NCBI RefSeq assembly: GCF_009720655.1
Contig: NZ_WNKS01000011.1
Coordinates: 1-64,000, forward strand
Reading direction: 5' to 3'
DNA: 64,000 nucleotides
Origin: Rhodoblastus acidophilus
GTDB lineage: Bacteria > Pseudomonadota > Alphaproteobacteria > Rhizobiales > Beijerinckiaceae
The notes beneath the pieces were generated by a model. That model was not told the origin of the DNA. It saw only the letters and a program-made list of their open reading frames with translations, and made no database searches. A program made the position numbers and the translations under genes. Below, piece by piece: positions 25,058-35,300 of the stretch (position 1 is the first letter of the stretch; each line of letters begins with the position of its first letter).

Positions 25058-25543
25058 TTGTCTTTCAAAATCTGGATCGATGAAATGTATTGGGGATTGA
25101 AAGACACGGCTCTGGGCTTGCTGCTCATTGTGTTGACCACGGCGGTCCACACGATGGGCGTCGTCATGATCGCCTTTGCGGGATCGGGGCTCAAAGACAG
25201 AGTGTCGACCTGGAAGCTCGGTTTGCACAAGGGCGTCCTGTTCGTCATGGTGGCGATCGGATCGTGCGGGCTCCTTTTGGCGCTTCTTCATGGAATCGAA
25301 TATGCCATCTGGGCCGCAGCCTATTACTGGGTCGGCGCCCTGGATTCGCCCTCGAAGGCGATGCTCTATTCCATCGACGCCATGACGACGCGCGGCGCCT
25401 CGGGGCTTTTCCTGGAACACGACTGGCGGATGCTGGGCGCGCTGGAAGCCGCCGACGGCATGATCCTGTTTGGCATCAGCACCGCCTTCCTCTTCACGGT
25501 GATGCAGGTCTTGTGGCCGCTGTTGACGACATGGCGTCGCTAG
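25058..25543 (+). CDS. Small ion-channel-like membrane protein lacking a K+ selectivity filter
   Basis: A 161-aa protein with four hydrophobic segments. The last part (KAMLYSIDAMTTRGASGL, WRMLGALEAADGMILFGISTAFLFTVMQ) aligns with bacterial two-TM potassium-channel-like proteins, where the pore reads TTLGYGD and is followed by WRxLGxLEAxxGxLxFGxSTAFLF. Here the filter position reads TTRGASG, so potassium selectivity is unlikely. The start is a TTG at 25058, 6-7 nt after GAGAGG; an ATG nine codons in is the alternative. It stands alone, 74 bp after ppsA. Confidence 0.6.
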   Translation: MSFKIWIDEMYWGLKDTALGLLLIVLTTAVHTMGVVMIAFAGSGLKDRVSTWKLGLHKGVLFVMVAIGSCGLLLALLHGIEYAIWAAAYYWVGALDSPSKAMLYSIDAMTTRGASGLFLEHDWRMLGALEAADGMILFGISTAFLFTVMQVLWPLLTTWRR

Positions 25544-25827
25544 AAGGTTGCCGTTGGGGCAGCAGAGGCGCCCATAACTACTGTGCCGGCGATTTGAATA
25601 GGCTGGTCGAGCACCCGTAAAACGCGGGCGCGATGCGTATCGCGTGGTTGTGATTTTCGTATGCGGCCAATTGCCGGCGTTGCCAAGTTGCAACAGGACT
25701 GGGAAAACGGCGCGCAATTCCAACCATTGCTTGATCGTCAGGCGGCCGGCGCCTAACCCTAAGCATATTATTCGATCAGATCAGAAACAGGTTAACCCAT
25801 GGTTAATTTCGCTGGGCGGGATGTCCG

Positions 25828-27456
25828 ATGAGTCGAGATCACGACATCTCCCGGCGCTTGCGCAGGGGCGCGTCCGTTCGGTGGGGGGCGCTGGCTCTGG
25901 TTGCGCCGCTCGCGGGCTGTGCCGTCGGGCCGAATTTCGTCACGCCGCCTGCGCCCGTGGCGGCGAGTTGGCGGGAGGCGCATGTTCCGTCGATCAAGAC
26001 CAACCGGCAAAATTATCGCAATTGGTGGACCGTCTACCGCGATCCCACCCTCAACCGGCTGGTCGACCTCGCCTATGAGCAGAATCTCACCCTGATGGAG
26101 GCGGGCGCCCGGGTCATCAAGGCGCGGGCGAGCCTCGGCATCGCCATCGGCGAGTTCTTTCCGCAGACGCAGCAGTTGAACGGCTCCGGCGACTATATGC
26201 AGCCGAGCCGCAGCGACGCCACCTCGAACCCGTACAACACGCTCGACCGGCAGTTTTGGCGCGTCAATCTCGGCGGCCAGGTGGCCTGGGAGCTGGATTT
26301 CTGGGGCAAGTTCCGCCGCGGCGTCGAATCGGCTGATGCCGCCTATCTCGCCACGATCGCCAGCTATGACGACGTGCTCGTGACGTTGATCGGCGATGTC
26401 GCCAGCACCTATATCTCCATTCGCACCCTGCAGCAGCAGATCGCCATCGCCAAGGACAACGTCGTCAAGCAGAAGCAGGCTCTGGCCCTCGCGCAGGCGC
26501 GCTACAAGGGCGGCGCGACCTCCGAGCTCGACCCGCTCCAGGCGGAAAACGTGCTGGCGCAAACCCAGTCGGCGATCCCGCAACTGACCGCGCAAATGCA
26601 GAAGCAGGAAAACGCGCTGCGCGTCCTGCTCGGCATGACGCCGGCCTCGCTCGACGGCCTGCTGGCGCATTCGAAGGGCATTCCCTCGACCTCGGCCAAT
26701 GTCGCGGTCGGCATCCCCGCCGAACTGCTGCGGCGCCGGCCCGACATTCGCGCCGCCGAACTGAAGGCGGCGGCGCAAAGCGCCCAGGTCGGCGTCGCCG
26801 AGGCCGATCTGTTTCCGGCCTTTTCGCTGGGCGGCGTGATCGGCACGCTGGCCAGCTCGACCAACGGCCACAGCCTGAACCAATTGTTCAGCCCGCAGAG
26901 CATCACCTTCGCCTTCGGCCCCTCGTTCAGCTGGCCGATCCTCAATTACGGCCAGATCACCAACAATGTCCGCGTGCAGGACGCCGAATTGCAGGCGCTC
27001 CTGATCAATTACCAAAACACGGTGTTGAAGGCGCAGCGCGAGGTCGAGGACGGGCTCAGCGCCGTGGTGCAGGGGCGCCAGCAGGTCGCCTATCTCAAGC
27101 GCAGCGTCACTGCCGCCAGCCAGGCGCTGGTCATCGCCTTGCAGCAATATCAGCTGGGCTCGCGCGACTTCACCACGGTGCTGACCGCCGAGCAGAATCT
27201 TTATCAGGCGCAGAACAATCTCGCCGTCGCGCAAGGCAATGTCTCGGTCGGCCTGACCATGACTTATCGCGCCCTGGGCGGCGGCTGGCAGATCCGGGAG
27301 GGCCATGATTTCGTCAACGAGCCGACCCGCGCCGAAATGCGCGCGCGCACCAATTGGGGCGATGTCCTGCCGCCCGCCGACCAGCCGCAACCGGCGGCGC
27401 CGGGACTTCCCTCTCCGTCCGACATCGGGCCGACCGTAAGGGCGCCGCAATGGTGA
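25828..27456 (+). CDS. RND efflux outer-membrane factor (OprM/NodT family)
   Basis: 542 aa. Lipoprotein signal with lipobox LAGC (Cys near residue 31), then two tandem OEP repeats with long coiled coils (NLTLMEAGARVIKARASLGIAIGEFFPQ; IAIAKDNVVKQKQALALAQARYKGGATSELDPLQAEN) and the family motif PAELLRRRPDIRAAE. It forms the trimeric outer-membrane exit duct of a tripartite pump. Its last codons overlap the start of the adaptor gene at 27450. The 284 bp upstream hold no gene; start and stop fit a three-gene operon. Confidence 0.92.
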   Translation: MSRDHDISRRLRRGASVRWGALALVAPLAGCAVGPNFVTPPAPVAASWREAHVPSIKTNRQNYRNWWTVYRDPTLNRLVDLAYEQNLTLMEAGARVIKARASLGIAIGEFFPQTQQLNGSGDYMQPSRSDATSNPYNTLDRQFWRVNLGGQVAWELDFWGKFRRGVESADAAYLATIASYDDVLVTLIGDVASTYISIRTLQQQIAIAKDNVVKQKQALALAQARYKGGATSELDPLQAENVLAQTQSAIPQLTAQMQKQENALRVLLGMTPASLDGLLAHSKGIPSTSANVAVGIPAELLRRRPDIRAAELKAAAQSAQVGVAEADLFPAFSLGGVIGTLASSTNGHSLNQLFSPQSITFAFGPSFSWPILNYGQITNNVRVQDAELQALLINYQNTVLKAQREVEDGLSAVVQGRQQVAYLKRSVTAASQALVIALQQYQLGSRDFTTVLTAEQNLYQAQNNLAVAQGNVSVGLTMTYRALGGGWQIREGHDFVNEPTRAEMRARTNWGDVLPPADQPQPAAPGLPSPSDIGPTVRAPQW

Positions 27457-28640
27457 TCGCCATGACCAAATTCAGAACTTCGACCAAATTCAAAACTTCG
27501 TTGAAATTTTTCGCCGGCGCAGCGCTTTTGGCCGCTGTCGCAACAGCGCCCGCCCGCGCCGCCGAGCCGGCGACCCTGGTCGCGCAGGCCGAGCCGCCGG
27601 CGATTCCGGTGGTGACGCCCCGGGTGCAGACGGTCAATGAGAGCCTGGAGGTGACCGGCAACGCCGACGCGGTCAACCAGGTCATGCTCGTCGCCCGCGT
27701 GCCCGGCTATCTCGAAAAAATCCATTTCGAGGACGGCGCGCTCGTCAAGAAGGGCGACCTGCTGTTCACCATCCAGCAGGACCAGTACAAGGCGCAGTTG
27801 CAACAGGCGCAGGCCCAGCTCCAGGCGCAAAAGGTCGCCCGCGATCATGCGCATCTCGAAGTCGGGCGTTTTACCGGGCTGTTGAAACAGCATGCGACCT
27901 CGCAGGTCGAGGTCGACCACTGGGTGTTCCAGGAGAAGACCGCCGAAGCCAACATTCTGGCGGCGCAGGCGCAGGTCGAGATCGCCGCGCTCAACCTGTC
28001 CTACACCGAAGTGCGCGCGCCCTTCGACGGCCAGATGGCCAAGCATCTGGTCGATCCCGGCAATATGGTGGGCTCCGATCCCAAGAGCGCGTCGCTCGCG
28101 CAAATCACCCAGCTCGATCCGATCTACGTCGTCGCCAACATCAGCAGCCAGCAGGCCCTGCAAATCCGCGCCAATCTCGATCAGCGCCGCCTGAGCCTCG
28201 ACGAATTGCATCGCATTCCCGTCGAGGCCGCGCTCTCGGACGAGACCGGCTTCCCGCATCAGGGGACCCTGCAATATGTGGCGCCGTCGATCGACCCCTC
28301 GACCGGCACGCTGTTCGTCCGCGGCATCCTCCCGAATCCGAAACGCGCCCTGCTGCCCGGCGTGTTCGTCCGGGTGCGTTTGCCCATGGGCAAGGTCATT
28401 CAGAGCGCGCTGCTGGTTCCCCAGCGCGCGTTGCAGGAGGACCAGGGCGGCCGCTTCCTGCTGGTCGTCGGCCCCGACGACGTCGCGCAGAAGCGCTACG
28501 TCAAGCTGAGTTCGCTCGTTGGCTCCTGGCAGGTCGTCACCAGCGGCGTCGAGCGCAACGAGCAGATCGTCGTCGGCGAACTCTGGCGCGTCTCGCCCGG
28601 CATGAAGATCAAGCCGACGCCCGCAGCGCTCGACAGATGA
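27450..28640 (+). CDS. RND efflux periplasmic adaptor (membrane fusion protein)
   Basis: 396 aa. Signal peptide (cleavage near ARAAEP), lipoyl-like half-motifs (VPGYLEKIHFEDGALVKKGDLLFTI and YTEVRAPFDGQMAKHLVDPGNMV) flanking an alpha-helical hairpin (QLQQAQAQLQAQKVARD...), then a beta-barrel and a membrane-proximal domain. It bridges the inner-membrane pump and the outer-membrane factor. The N-terminus contains a tandem 18-bp duplication (27465-27500) giving TKFRTS-TKFKTS, a likely slippage event in the signal peptide. It overlaps the OMF stop by 7 bp. Confidence 0.92.
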   Translation: MVIAMTKFRTSTKFKTSLKFFAGAALLAAVATAPARAAEPATLVAQAEPPAIPVVTPRVQTVNESLEVTGNADAVNQVMLVARVPGYLEKIHFEDGALVKKGDLLFTIQQDQYKAQLQQAQAQLQAQKVARDHAHLEVGRFTGLLKQHATSQVEVDHWVFQEKTAEANILAAQAQVEIAALNLSYTEVRAPFDGQMAKHLVDPGNMVGSDPKSASLAQITQLDPIYVVANISSQQALQIRANLDQRRLSLDELHRIPVEAALSDETGFPHQGTLQYVAPSIDPSTGTLFVRGILPNPKRALLPGVFVRVRLPMGKVIQSALLVPQRALQEDQGGRFLLVVGPDDVAQKRYVKLSSLVGSWQVVTSGVERNEQIVVGELWRVSPGMKIKPTPAALDR

Positions 28641-28698
28641 GCCTCTTCATGCGCCGGCTCGCAAAACCCGTGACCGCCAGAACCAAGGACCAAGGCCG

Positions 28699-31600
28699 AT
28701 GATGTCAAAATTCTTCATCGAGCGCCCGGTGCTGGCCAATGTGCTGGCCATCGTGCTCGTGCTCATCGGCGCGGTCTCCTTGTACCGGCTGCCGGTGTCG
28801 GAATATCCCAATGTCGTGCCGCCCACCGTGCAGGTGACCGCGAGCTATCCCGGCGCCAGCGCCCAGACCGTGATCAACACCATCGCCCTGCCGATCGAGA
28901 CGCAGGTCAATGGCGTCGACCGCATGCTCTACATGGAGTCGACCTCGGCGCCGGACGGGACTTACAGCCTGACCGTCACTTTTGAAATCGGCACCGATCC
29001 CAACATCGATCAGGTGCTGGTGCAGAATCGCGTGCAGCTCGCCCTGGCCTCCCTGCCGCAGCCGGTGCAGGCGCAGGGCGTTAGCGTGCAGAAGAAGAAC
29101 ACGGCGATTCTGCAGATCGTGACGCTGCAATCGCCCGACGACCGCTACGACAGCCTGTTTCTGAGCAATTACGCGACCATCAACCTGGTCAACGAACTGG
29201 CGCGTCTGCCGGGCGTCGGCAGCGTCAAAGTTTTTGGCGCCGGCACCTATTCCATGCGCATCTGGATGGACCCGGAGAAGCTGCAATCCTTCGGTCTCGA
29301 TCCCAAGGACGTGATCCGCGCCGTCCGCGAGCAGAACCAGAACATCGCCGCCGGCCAGGTCGGCATGCCGCCGGCGCCGGCGGATACGCCGTTCCAGTTT
29401 ACGATCGACGTGAAGTCGCGGCTCGACCAGCCCGAGGAATTCGCCAGCATCGTCATCAAGGACCAGACCGCGCAGGGCGGCCGGCTGATCCATCTCAGCG
29501 ACGTCGCGCGAATCGAACTGGGATCGCAGACCTACGCCCAGGATTTTATTGTCAACGGCCGGCCCGCCGCCGGCATCGGCATCTACCAGACGCCTGAGGC
29601 CAATTCGCTGGAGGTTGGCAAGGAGGTCAAGGCGCTGATGGCGAAGATGGCCAAGCGCTTCCCGGAGGGGCTGCAATTCGCCGTCCCCTATGACACCACC
29701 GTTTTCGTCAAGGATTCGATCGCGGAAGTCTATCGGACGCTTTACGAGGCCGGCATTCTGGTGCTGATCGTTATCCTGGCCTTCCTGCAGAATTTTCGCG
29801 CGACGCTGGTTCCGGCGACGACCGTGCCGGTCACGATCATCGGCGCCTTCGCCGGCATGGCGGCGCTCGGCTACACGGTCAACCTGTCGACCCTGTTCGG
29901 CATCGTGCTGGCCATCGGCATCGTCGTCGATGACGCCATCGTCATCGTCGAAGGCGTGACCAAATATATCGAACGAGGGCTGTCCGGCCACGACGCCGCG
30001 ATCAAGGCGATGGACGAACTGTTCGGCCCGATCATCGGCATCACCCTGGTGTTGATGGCGGTGTTCATTCCGGCGGCCTTCGTGCCCGGCCTCACCGGCA
30101 ACATGTTCGCGCAATTCGCGCTGGTCATCGCCGTGACCGCCCTGATCAGCGCCATCAACGCGGCGACGCTGAAGCCGACGCAATGCGCGCTGTGGCTGCG
30201 CGAGCCCGTGCCGCCGGAAAAACGCAATTTCATCTTCCGCGCCTTCAACGCCGTCTATGATCCGATGGAGCGCCGCTATGCCGGGCTGATCGGCCGCATG
30301 GTGCGTCGCAGTAAGCTGATGGTGGTGATCGCGCTGATCGTCTCCGGCCTCGGTTTCTGGGGCTTGGCGCGCCTGCCCACGGCGTTCATCCCCATCGACG
30401 ACCAGGGCTATCTGCTCGTCGCCACGCAATTGCCCGAAGGCGCGGCGATCGGCCGGACCAAGGCGTCGTTGAAGGCGGTCACCGAGGCGGCGCGCAAAAT
30501 CCCCGGCGTGGACGAGGTGATCGCGATTTCCGGCATGTCGCTGCTCGACAACAGCGCCGACATGTTCAACGCCGGCGCTGCCTGGGTCATGCTCAAGCCT
30601 TTTGACGAGCGGCTCAAGGCTAGGGACCAGGACCTTCTTTCGATCTACAAGAACCTGTCGGCGGCGGTGGCCTCGCTGCCGGACGGCAAGGCCTTTGTGC
30701 TGCCGCCGCCGGCGATCCAGGGCATCGGCAACGCCGGCGGCTTCCAGATGCAGCTCGAACTGCTCGGCGGCAGCACGGATTTCGAAAAACTCGGCAATCT
30801 CACCGAAGCCATCGTCGCCGCCGCCAACAAGGACCCGGCTTTGCGCAACGTGCTGACCACGTTCCGCAATGACGCGCCGCATATTGCGCTGACCGTCGAC
30901 CGCGACCGCGCGCAGACGCTGCGCGTCAGCGTCGGCGACGTGTTCGCCGCGCTCACCGATTATGTCGGCTCGACCTATGTCAACCAGTTCAACAAATTCG
31001 GGCTGTCGCTGCAAATCTATGTCCAGGCGGATTCGAAATTCCGCCTGCACCCCGAGGATCTGTTGAACCTTTATGTACGCAGCCAGGACGGCGCCATGGT
31101 GCCGATCGGCTCGGTCGCCCATCTGGGATCGACCGTCGCGCCGGCGCTGATCACCCAGTACAATCTCTTTCCGTCCTCGACCATCATCGGCGGGCCGGCG
31201 CCCGGCTTCAGTTCGGGGCAGGCCATGGACGCCATGGAGGCCATCGCCAAGCAAATCTTGCCCCCCGATGTGACCTTCGAATGGACGGCGATGTCGTACC
31301 AGGAAAAGCTCACCGGCAATCAGCTCTACGTGGTGTTCGCGCTGTCGCTGCTGCTGGTTTATCTGGTGCTCGCCGGTCAGTACGAGAGCTGGATCCTGCC
31401 GCTCGCGGTGTTGTCGGCGGTGCCGCTGGCCCTGCTCGGCCCGGTGATCGCGCTGACGGCCGTGGGGGCGGCGAACAACCTTTATACCCAGATCGGCCTG
31501 ATGCTGCTGATCGCGCTTTCGGCGAAAAACGGCATTCTGATCGTCGAAGTGGCGCGCGAGAATCGGGTCATCCACGGCAAGCCCATTTGGGATTCCGCGG

Positions 31601-31869
31601 TCGAAGCGGCGCGGGTCCGCTTCCGTCCGATCCTGATGACGTCGTTCGCCTTCATTCTCGGCGTGCTGCCGCTGGTGCTCGCCACCGGCGCCGGCGCCAA
31701 TGCGCGCAAATCGCTCGGCATCAGCGTGTTCAGCGGTATGATCGCCTCGACCTGCCTCGCCGTGCTGTTCGTGCCGTCGTTCTTCGCCGTGCTGCAGGCG
31801 TTCGAGGAGCGCAAGGGCAAGAAAAAGAAAGTCGTGGAAGGCGCGGCTGCGGAGCCGGTCGGGTCGTGA
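28699..31869 (+). CDS. RND multidrug efflux pump, HAE-1 inner-membrane transporter (system 1)
   Basis: 1056 aa with 12 membrane helices and two large periplasmic loops, typical of AcrB/MexB-type pumps. Opening FFIERPVLANVLAIVLVLIG, proton-relay Asp pair in GIVVDDAIVIVEGV (helix 4), and the C-terminal SAKNGILIVEVARE and RPILMTSFAFILGVLPL are all intact. It exports drugs or other amphiphiles by proton antiport. It is the third gene of the operon after the outer-membrane factor and adaptor. A strong hairpin follows 6 bp after the stop. Confidence 0.93.
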   Translation: MMSKFFIERPVLANVLAIVLVLIGAVSLYRLPVSEYPNVVPPTVQVTASYPGASAQTVINTIALPIETQVNGVDRMLYMESTSAPDGTYSLTVTFEIGTDPNIDQVLVQNRVQLALASLPQPVQAQGVSVQKKNTAILQIVTLQSPDDRYDSLFLSNYATINLVNELARLPGVGSVKVFGAGTYSMRIWMDPEKLQSFGLDPKDVIRAVREQNQNIAAGQVGMPPAPADTPFQFTIDVKSRLDQPEEFASIVIKDQTAQGGRLIHLSDVARIELGSQTYAQDFIVNGRPAAGIGIYQTPEANSLEVGKEVKALMAKMAKRFPEGLQFAVPYDTTVFVKDSIAEVYRTLYEAGILVLIVILAFLQNFRATLVPATTVPVTIIGAFAGMAALGYTVNLSTLFGIVLAIGIVVDDAIVIVEGVTKYIERGLSGHDAAIKAMDELFGPIIGITLVLMAVFIPAAFVPGLTGNMFAQFALVIAVTALISAINAATLKPTQCALWLREPVPPEKRNFIFRAFNAVYDPMERRYAGLIGRMVRRSKLMVVIALIVSGLGFWGLARLPTAFIPIDDQGYLLVATQLPEGAAIGRTKASLKAVTEAARKIPGVDEVIAISGMSLLDNSADMFNAGAAWVMLKPFDERLKARDQDLLSIYKNLSAAVASLPDGKAFVLPPPAIQGIGNAGGFQMQLELLGGSTDFEKLGNLTEAIVAAANKDPALRNVLTTFRNDAPHIALTVDRDRAQTLRVSVGDVFAALTDYVGSTYVNQFNKFGLSLQIYVQADSKFRLHPEDLLNLYVRSQDGAMVPIGSVAHLGSTVAPALITQYNLFPSSTIIGGPAPGFSSGQAMDAMEAIAKQILPPDVTFEWTAMSYQEKLTGNQLYVVFALSLLLVYLVLAGQYESWILPLAVLSAVPLALLGPVIALTAVGAANNLYTQIGLMLLIALSAKNGILIVEVARENRVIHGKPIWDSAVEAARVRFRPILMTSFAFILGVLPLVLATGAGANARKSLGISVFSGMIASTCLAVLFVPSFFAVLQAFEERKGKKKKVVEGAAAEPVGS

Positions 31870-31875
31870 GAAAGT

Positions 31876-31908
31876 CGCACAGCGCCGATCGGGTGTCGGC
31901 GCTGTGCG
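31876..31908 (+). terminator. 13-bp perfect-stem hairpin after RND system 1
   Basis: CGCACAGCGCCGA at 31876-31888 pairs perfectly with TCGGCGCTGTGCG at 31896-31908 around a 7-nt loop, just after the pump stop codon. There is no U-run, so termination may need Rho, or the hairpin may protect the mRNA 3' end. Confidence 0.6.
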
Positions 31909-32374
31909 GATAGCGCGGCGGATGCTTGTCGCGTCGGAATTGACCATGCCGAACGGGCTGCTCGCCGGGCGGGACATCGTGGGGATTTTCGCGGCGCCTG
32001 GCGGCTTGGAATTCGAAACTGGCGAGCGCCAGCTATCCCCTTGCGTCTATCGGCGCTGCGGGTATGGCCGCTATGAACCCCAAAAGCGCTCGCACTTTTT
32101 GTGGCCGCACGCGGGCGGCGGATAAGCACGTTCTGCGCTGAGACGCCGGCTTTCAGATCTGCATCATACGATTTCGGACGGACTTGAAAGAAGTGGCGCC
32201 GCAAGAAGGCGCCGAACTCATATGCGCCAACGTTGTCCGGTGTACGTTCCGTGGTTATTAATCTCTTTTATATCAATTTTTTAGATGTGCGAGGTGACAG
32301 CCGCCCGTCGAAGGGCCGCAAGGCGCCCGCGAGCAGCAATTCACCTCGGAAAAGCCAATGCGCCGTGAGCGCCG
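31909..32374. other. Gene-free gap between two convergent RND operons
   Basis: 466 bp with only short unsupported open frames. A single half-site resembling the family-B repeat end (CATACGATTTCGGACGG near 32165) is the only recognisable feature. Confidence 0.5.
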
Positions 32375-35300
32375 TCAGGCTGTCGCGGGACTTCTGGAGC
32401 GCCACTGCGCCAGTCGCTCGAGTACGGAGAAGAAAGCCGGCACGAACAAGACCGCCAGAAAAGTGGAGGCGAGCATGCCGCTGACGACAGCGACGCCGAT
32501 GGAGACACGCGCTCCGGACCCCGCGCCCGTGGCGAAGACGAGCGGCAGCATGCCGAAAATGAAAGCAAACGAAGTCATAAGGATGGGGCGGAAGCGCAGG
32601 CGCGCCGCCTCCACCGCGGCCTCGGCGATGGCGAAACCCTCGGCGCGTTTTTCCCGGGCATATTCCACTACCAGAATGGCGTTTTTCGCCGAGAGCGCGA
32701 TCAGGAGCACCACGCCGATCTGCGTATACAGATTATTGGACATGCCGGTCGCCAGCAGCGCCGCGACGGAGCCCAGCAGCGACAGCGGCACGGACAGGAT
32801 GACCGCCAGCGGTTGAAGCCAGCTCTCATATTGGGCTGAGAGTACGAAATAGACCAGGAGCAGGGCGATGGCGAACACGCCGTAAATCTGGTTGCCGACG
32901 ATCAGCTCCTGATAGGACATGCCGGTCCAGGCGAAACCCATCGAGGGGGGCAGCGACTTTTCGGCGATTTCGCCCATCAGCGTCATGGCTTCGCCCGAGC
33001 TGAACCCGGTCGCCGGGGCGCCGACGACAGTCGCGGACGGGTAGAGATTGTAGAGCGTGATCAGGGGCGGCGCCGTTTCATCTTTGATGCTCGCCATGGC
33101 GCCGATCGGAACCATCTGGCCATTGGCCGCCTTGACCTTCAGTTTGAGCACATCGTCCGGCTGGAGCCGGAATGGCGCGTCGGCCTGCACATAGACCTGG
33201 AACACATTGTTGAACTTGTTGAACTGGTTCACGTAAGTGGAGCCGAGATAGCTTTCCAGCGCCGAGAACACCTGTCCGACTGTAATGCCCCGCGTCTCCG
33301 CTTTGGCGCGGTCCACCACCAGCCGCAAGCTCTTCACGTTTCCGGTGAAATTGGCGCCGACATGCGAAAGGCCCGACTGCGTCGCCGCGTTCTGGGCGAT
33401 CTGGTCGGCCGCGTTCTGGAGCGCGAGGAAGTCGGATTGCCCGTCTTTCGCCTCGACCATCATGGTGAAGCCGCTGCTATTGCCGATGCCCTGGATCGGC
33501 GGCGGCAGAAGTATCCGGGAGGTCGCGGTGTCCATGTCGTCCAGAGCGCCGCGCGCTTTCGCTGTGATCGCGCCAATGCTCAATTCCGAGCTTTTGCGCT
33601 GGTCCCAGTCCTTCAAGACGACATAGAGCATGCCCGCGTTGTAGAGCGTGGCGTTGTTGTCGAGCGGTGAAATTCCGGAAACGCCGATCACGCTTTCCAC
33701 GCCGGGCGTTTTCTCCACCCGCTTGACCGCCTCGGCGACCGTCGCGGCGGTTCGTTGGGCCGATGCGGCGTCGGGAAGATTGACGCTGACGATGAAATAG
33801 CCCTGATCCTCATCGGGCAGGAATCCGGTCGGCACGCGCGCCAGACCGTAGAAGGCGAGGCCGGCCAGCGCGACGCCGACCGTTGCGGTCAAGAGATCGC
33901 GCGCCACCAATCGCCTGATGAGGTTGGCATAGACGGTCTCTGCATGCGCATAGACCGTGTTGAAGGCGCGATAGACGATGTTCCGTTTTTCGGGGGGCGT
34001 CGATTTCCGCAGCCACAGGGCGCATTGGGTTGGCTTGAGCGTCAGGGCGTTCACCGCCGAAATGAGCGCGGTGGCGGCGATGACGAGCGCGAATTGCTGA
34101 TACATCTTGCCGGTCAGGCCCGAGAGCGTCGCCGCCGGGAGAAACACCGCCATGAGCACCAGTGTGATGCCGATGATCGGGCCAAGCAGCTGCGACATGG
34201 CCTTGACCGCCGCGTCGCGACTCGACAGGCCCGCGTCGATGTGGGTCACGACGCCCTCGACGATGACGATGGCGTCGTCGACGACAATGCCAATCGCCAG
34301 CACCAAAGCGAAAAGCGTCGTCGTGTTGACGCTGAATCCCATCAGGGCCATGATTGCGAAAGCGCCGACAATGGTCACCGGGACCGTGGTCGCCGGCACC
34401 AGCATCGCCCGCCAGTCTTGCAGGAACAGCAAGATGACGATCAGCACCAGGCCGGCCGCGATGAACAGGGTTTCATAGACCTCTTCGATCGAGGCGGTGA
34501 TGAATTTGGTGCTGTCGAACGAAATTTTATACGCGAGTCCGGTGGGGAAGGATTTCGCCAGCTCCTGCATTTTGGCGTTGACGCTCTCCGCGACCGTCAA
34601 AGCATTGGCGCCCGTGAGTTGCGAGATGGCGATCGCCGCCGAGGGCTTGCCGTCGATGGTCGCGGTCTGGCCATAGGACGCGGCGCCCAGCTCAACTCGA
34701 GCAAGATCCCGCACGCGAACAATCTTGCCGCCGCCCTGGTCGACCGCCTTGACGACGATGGTCTCGAAATCGCCGGGGTCATCGAAACGGCCGGTAACAT
34801 TCAGCACATATTGGAAATTCGCCATGGCTGGGGCCGGCGGCCCGCCCACGAGCCCCACCGTCACCTGATTGCTCTGCTGCTGGATCGCCGTGATCACGTC
34901 GCTCGGCGTCAGCCCGTAAGCCTGCAAGCGGTCCGGGTCGAGCCAGATGCGCATGGCGTAGGAGCCCGCGCCCAGCACCGAGACATTGCCGACGCCCGGA
35001 ACGCGCGCCAGTTCATTCTCGAGATTGATCTTGGCATAGTTGGAGAGAAACAGGGTGTCGTATCGACCGTCCGATGAATAGAGGCTGATGAATTGCAGAA
35101 TCGAGGTGGATTTCATCTGCACGTTTAGGCCCTGGGCCGAAACGGCCGTCGGCAATTGGGCGCTTGCCAGGGCGACGCGGTTCTGCACCAGGACCTGCGC
35201 CATATCCGGGTCCGTGCCGATGTCGAAGGTCACGGTCAGGCTGTAGCTGCCGTCGCTCGCGCTCGTCGATTGCATGTAGATCATGCCCTTGACGCCGTTG

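Noticed and set aside
28705-31977. A 1090-codon open frame on the minus strand opposite RND pump 1
   Set aside because: Its translation is His/Asp/Arg-rich low-complexity sequence typical of the antisense of a GC-rich gene. The plus-strand pump has complete family motifs.
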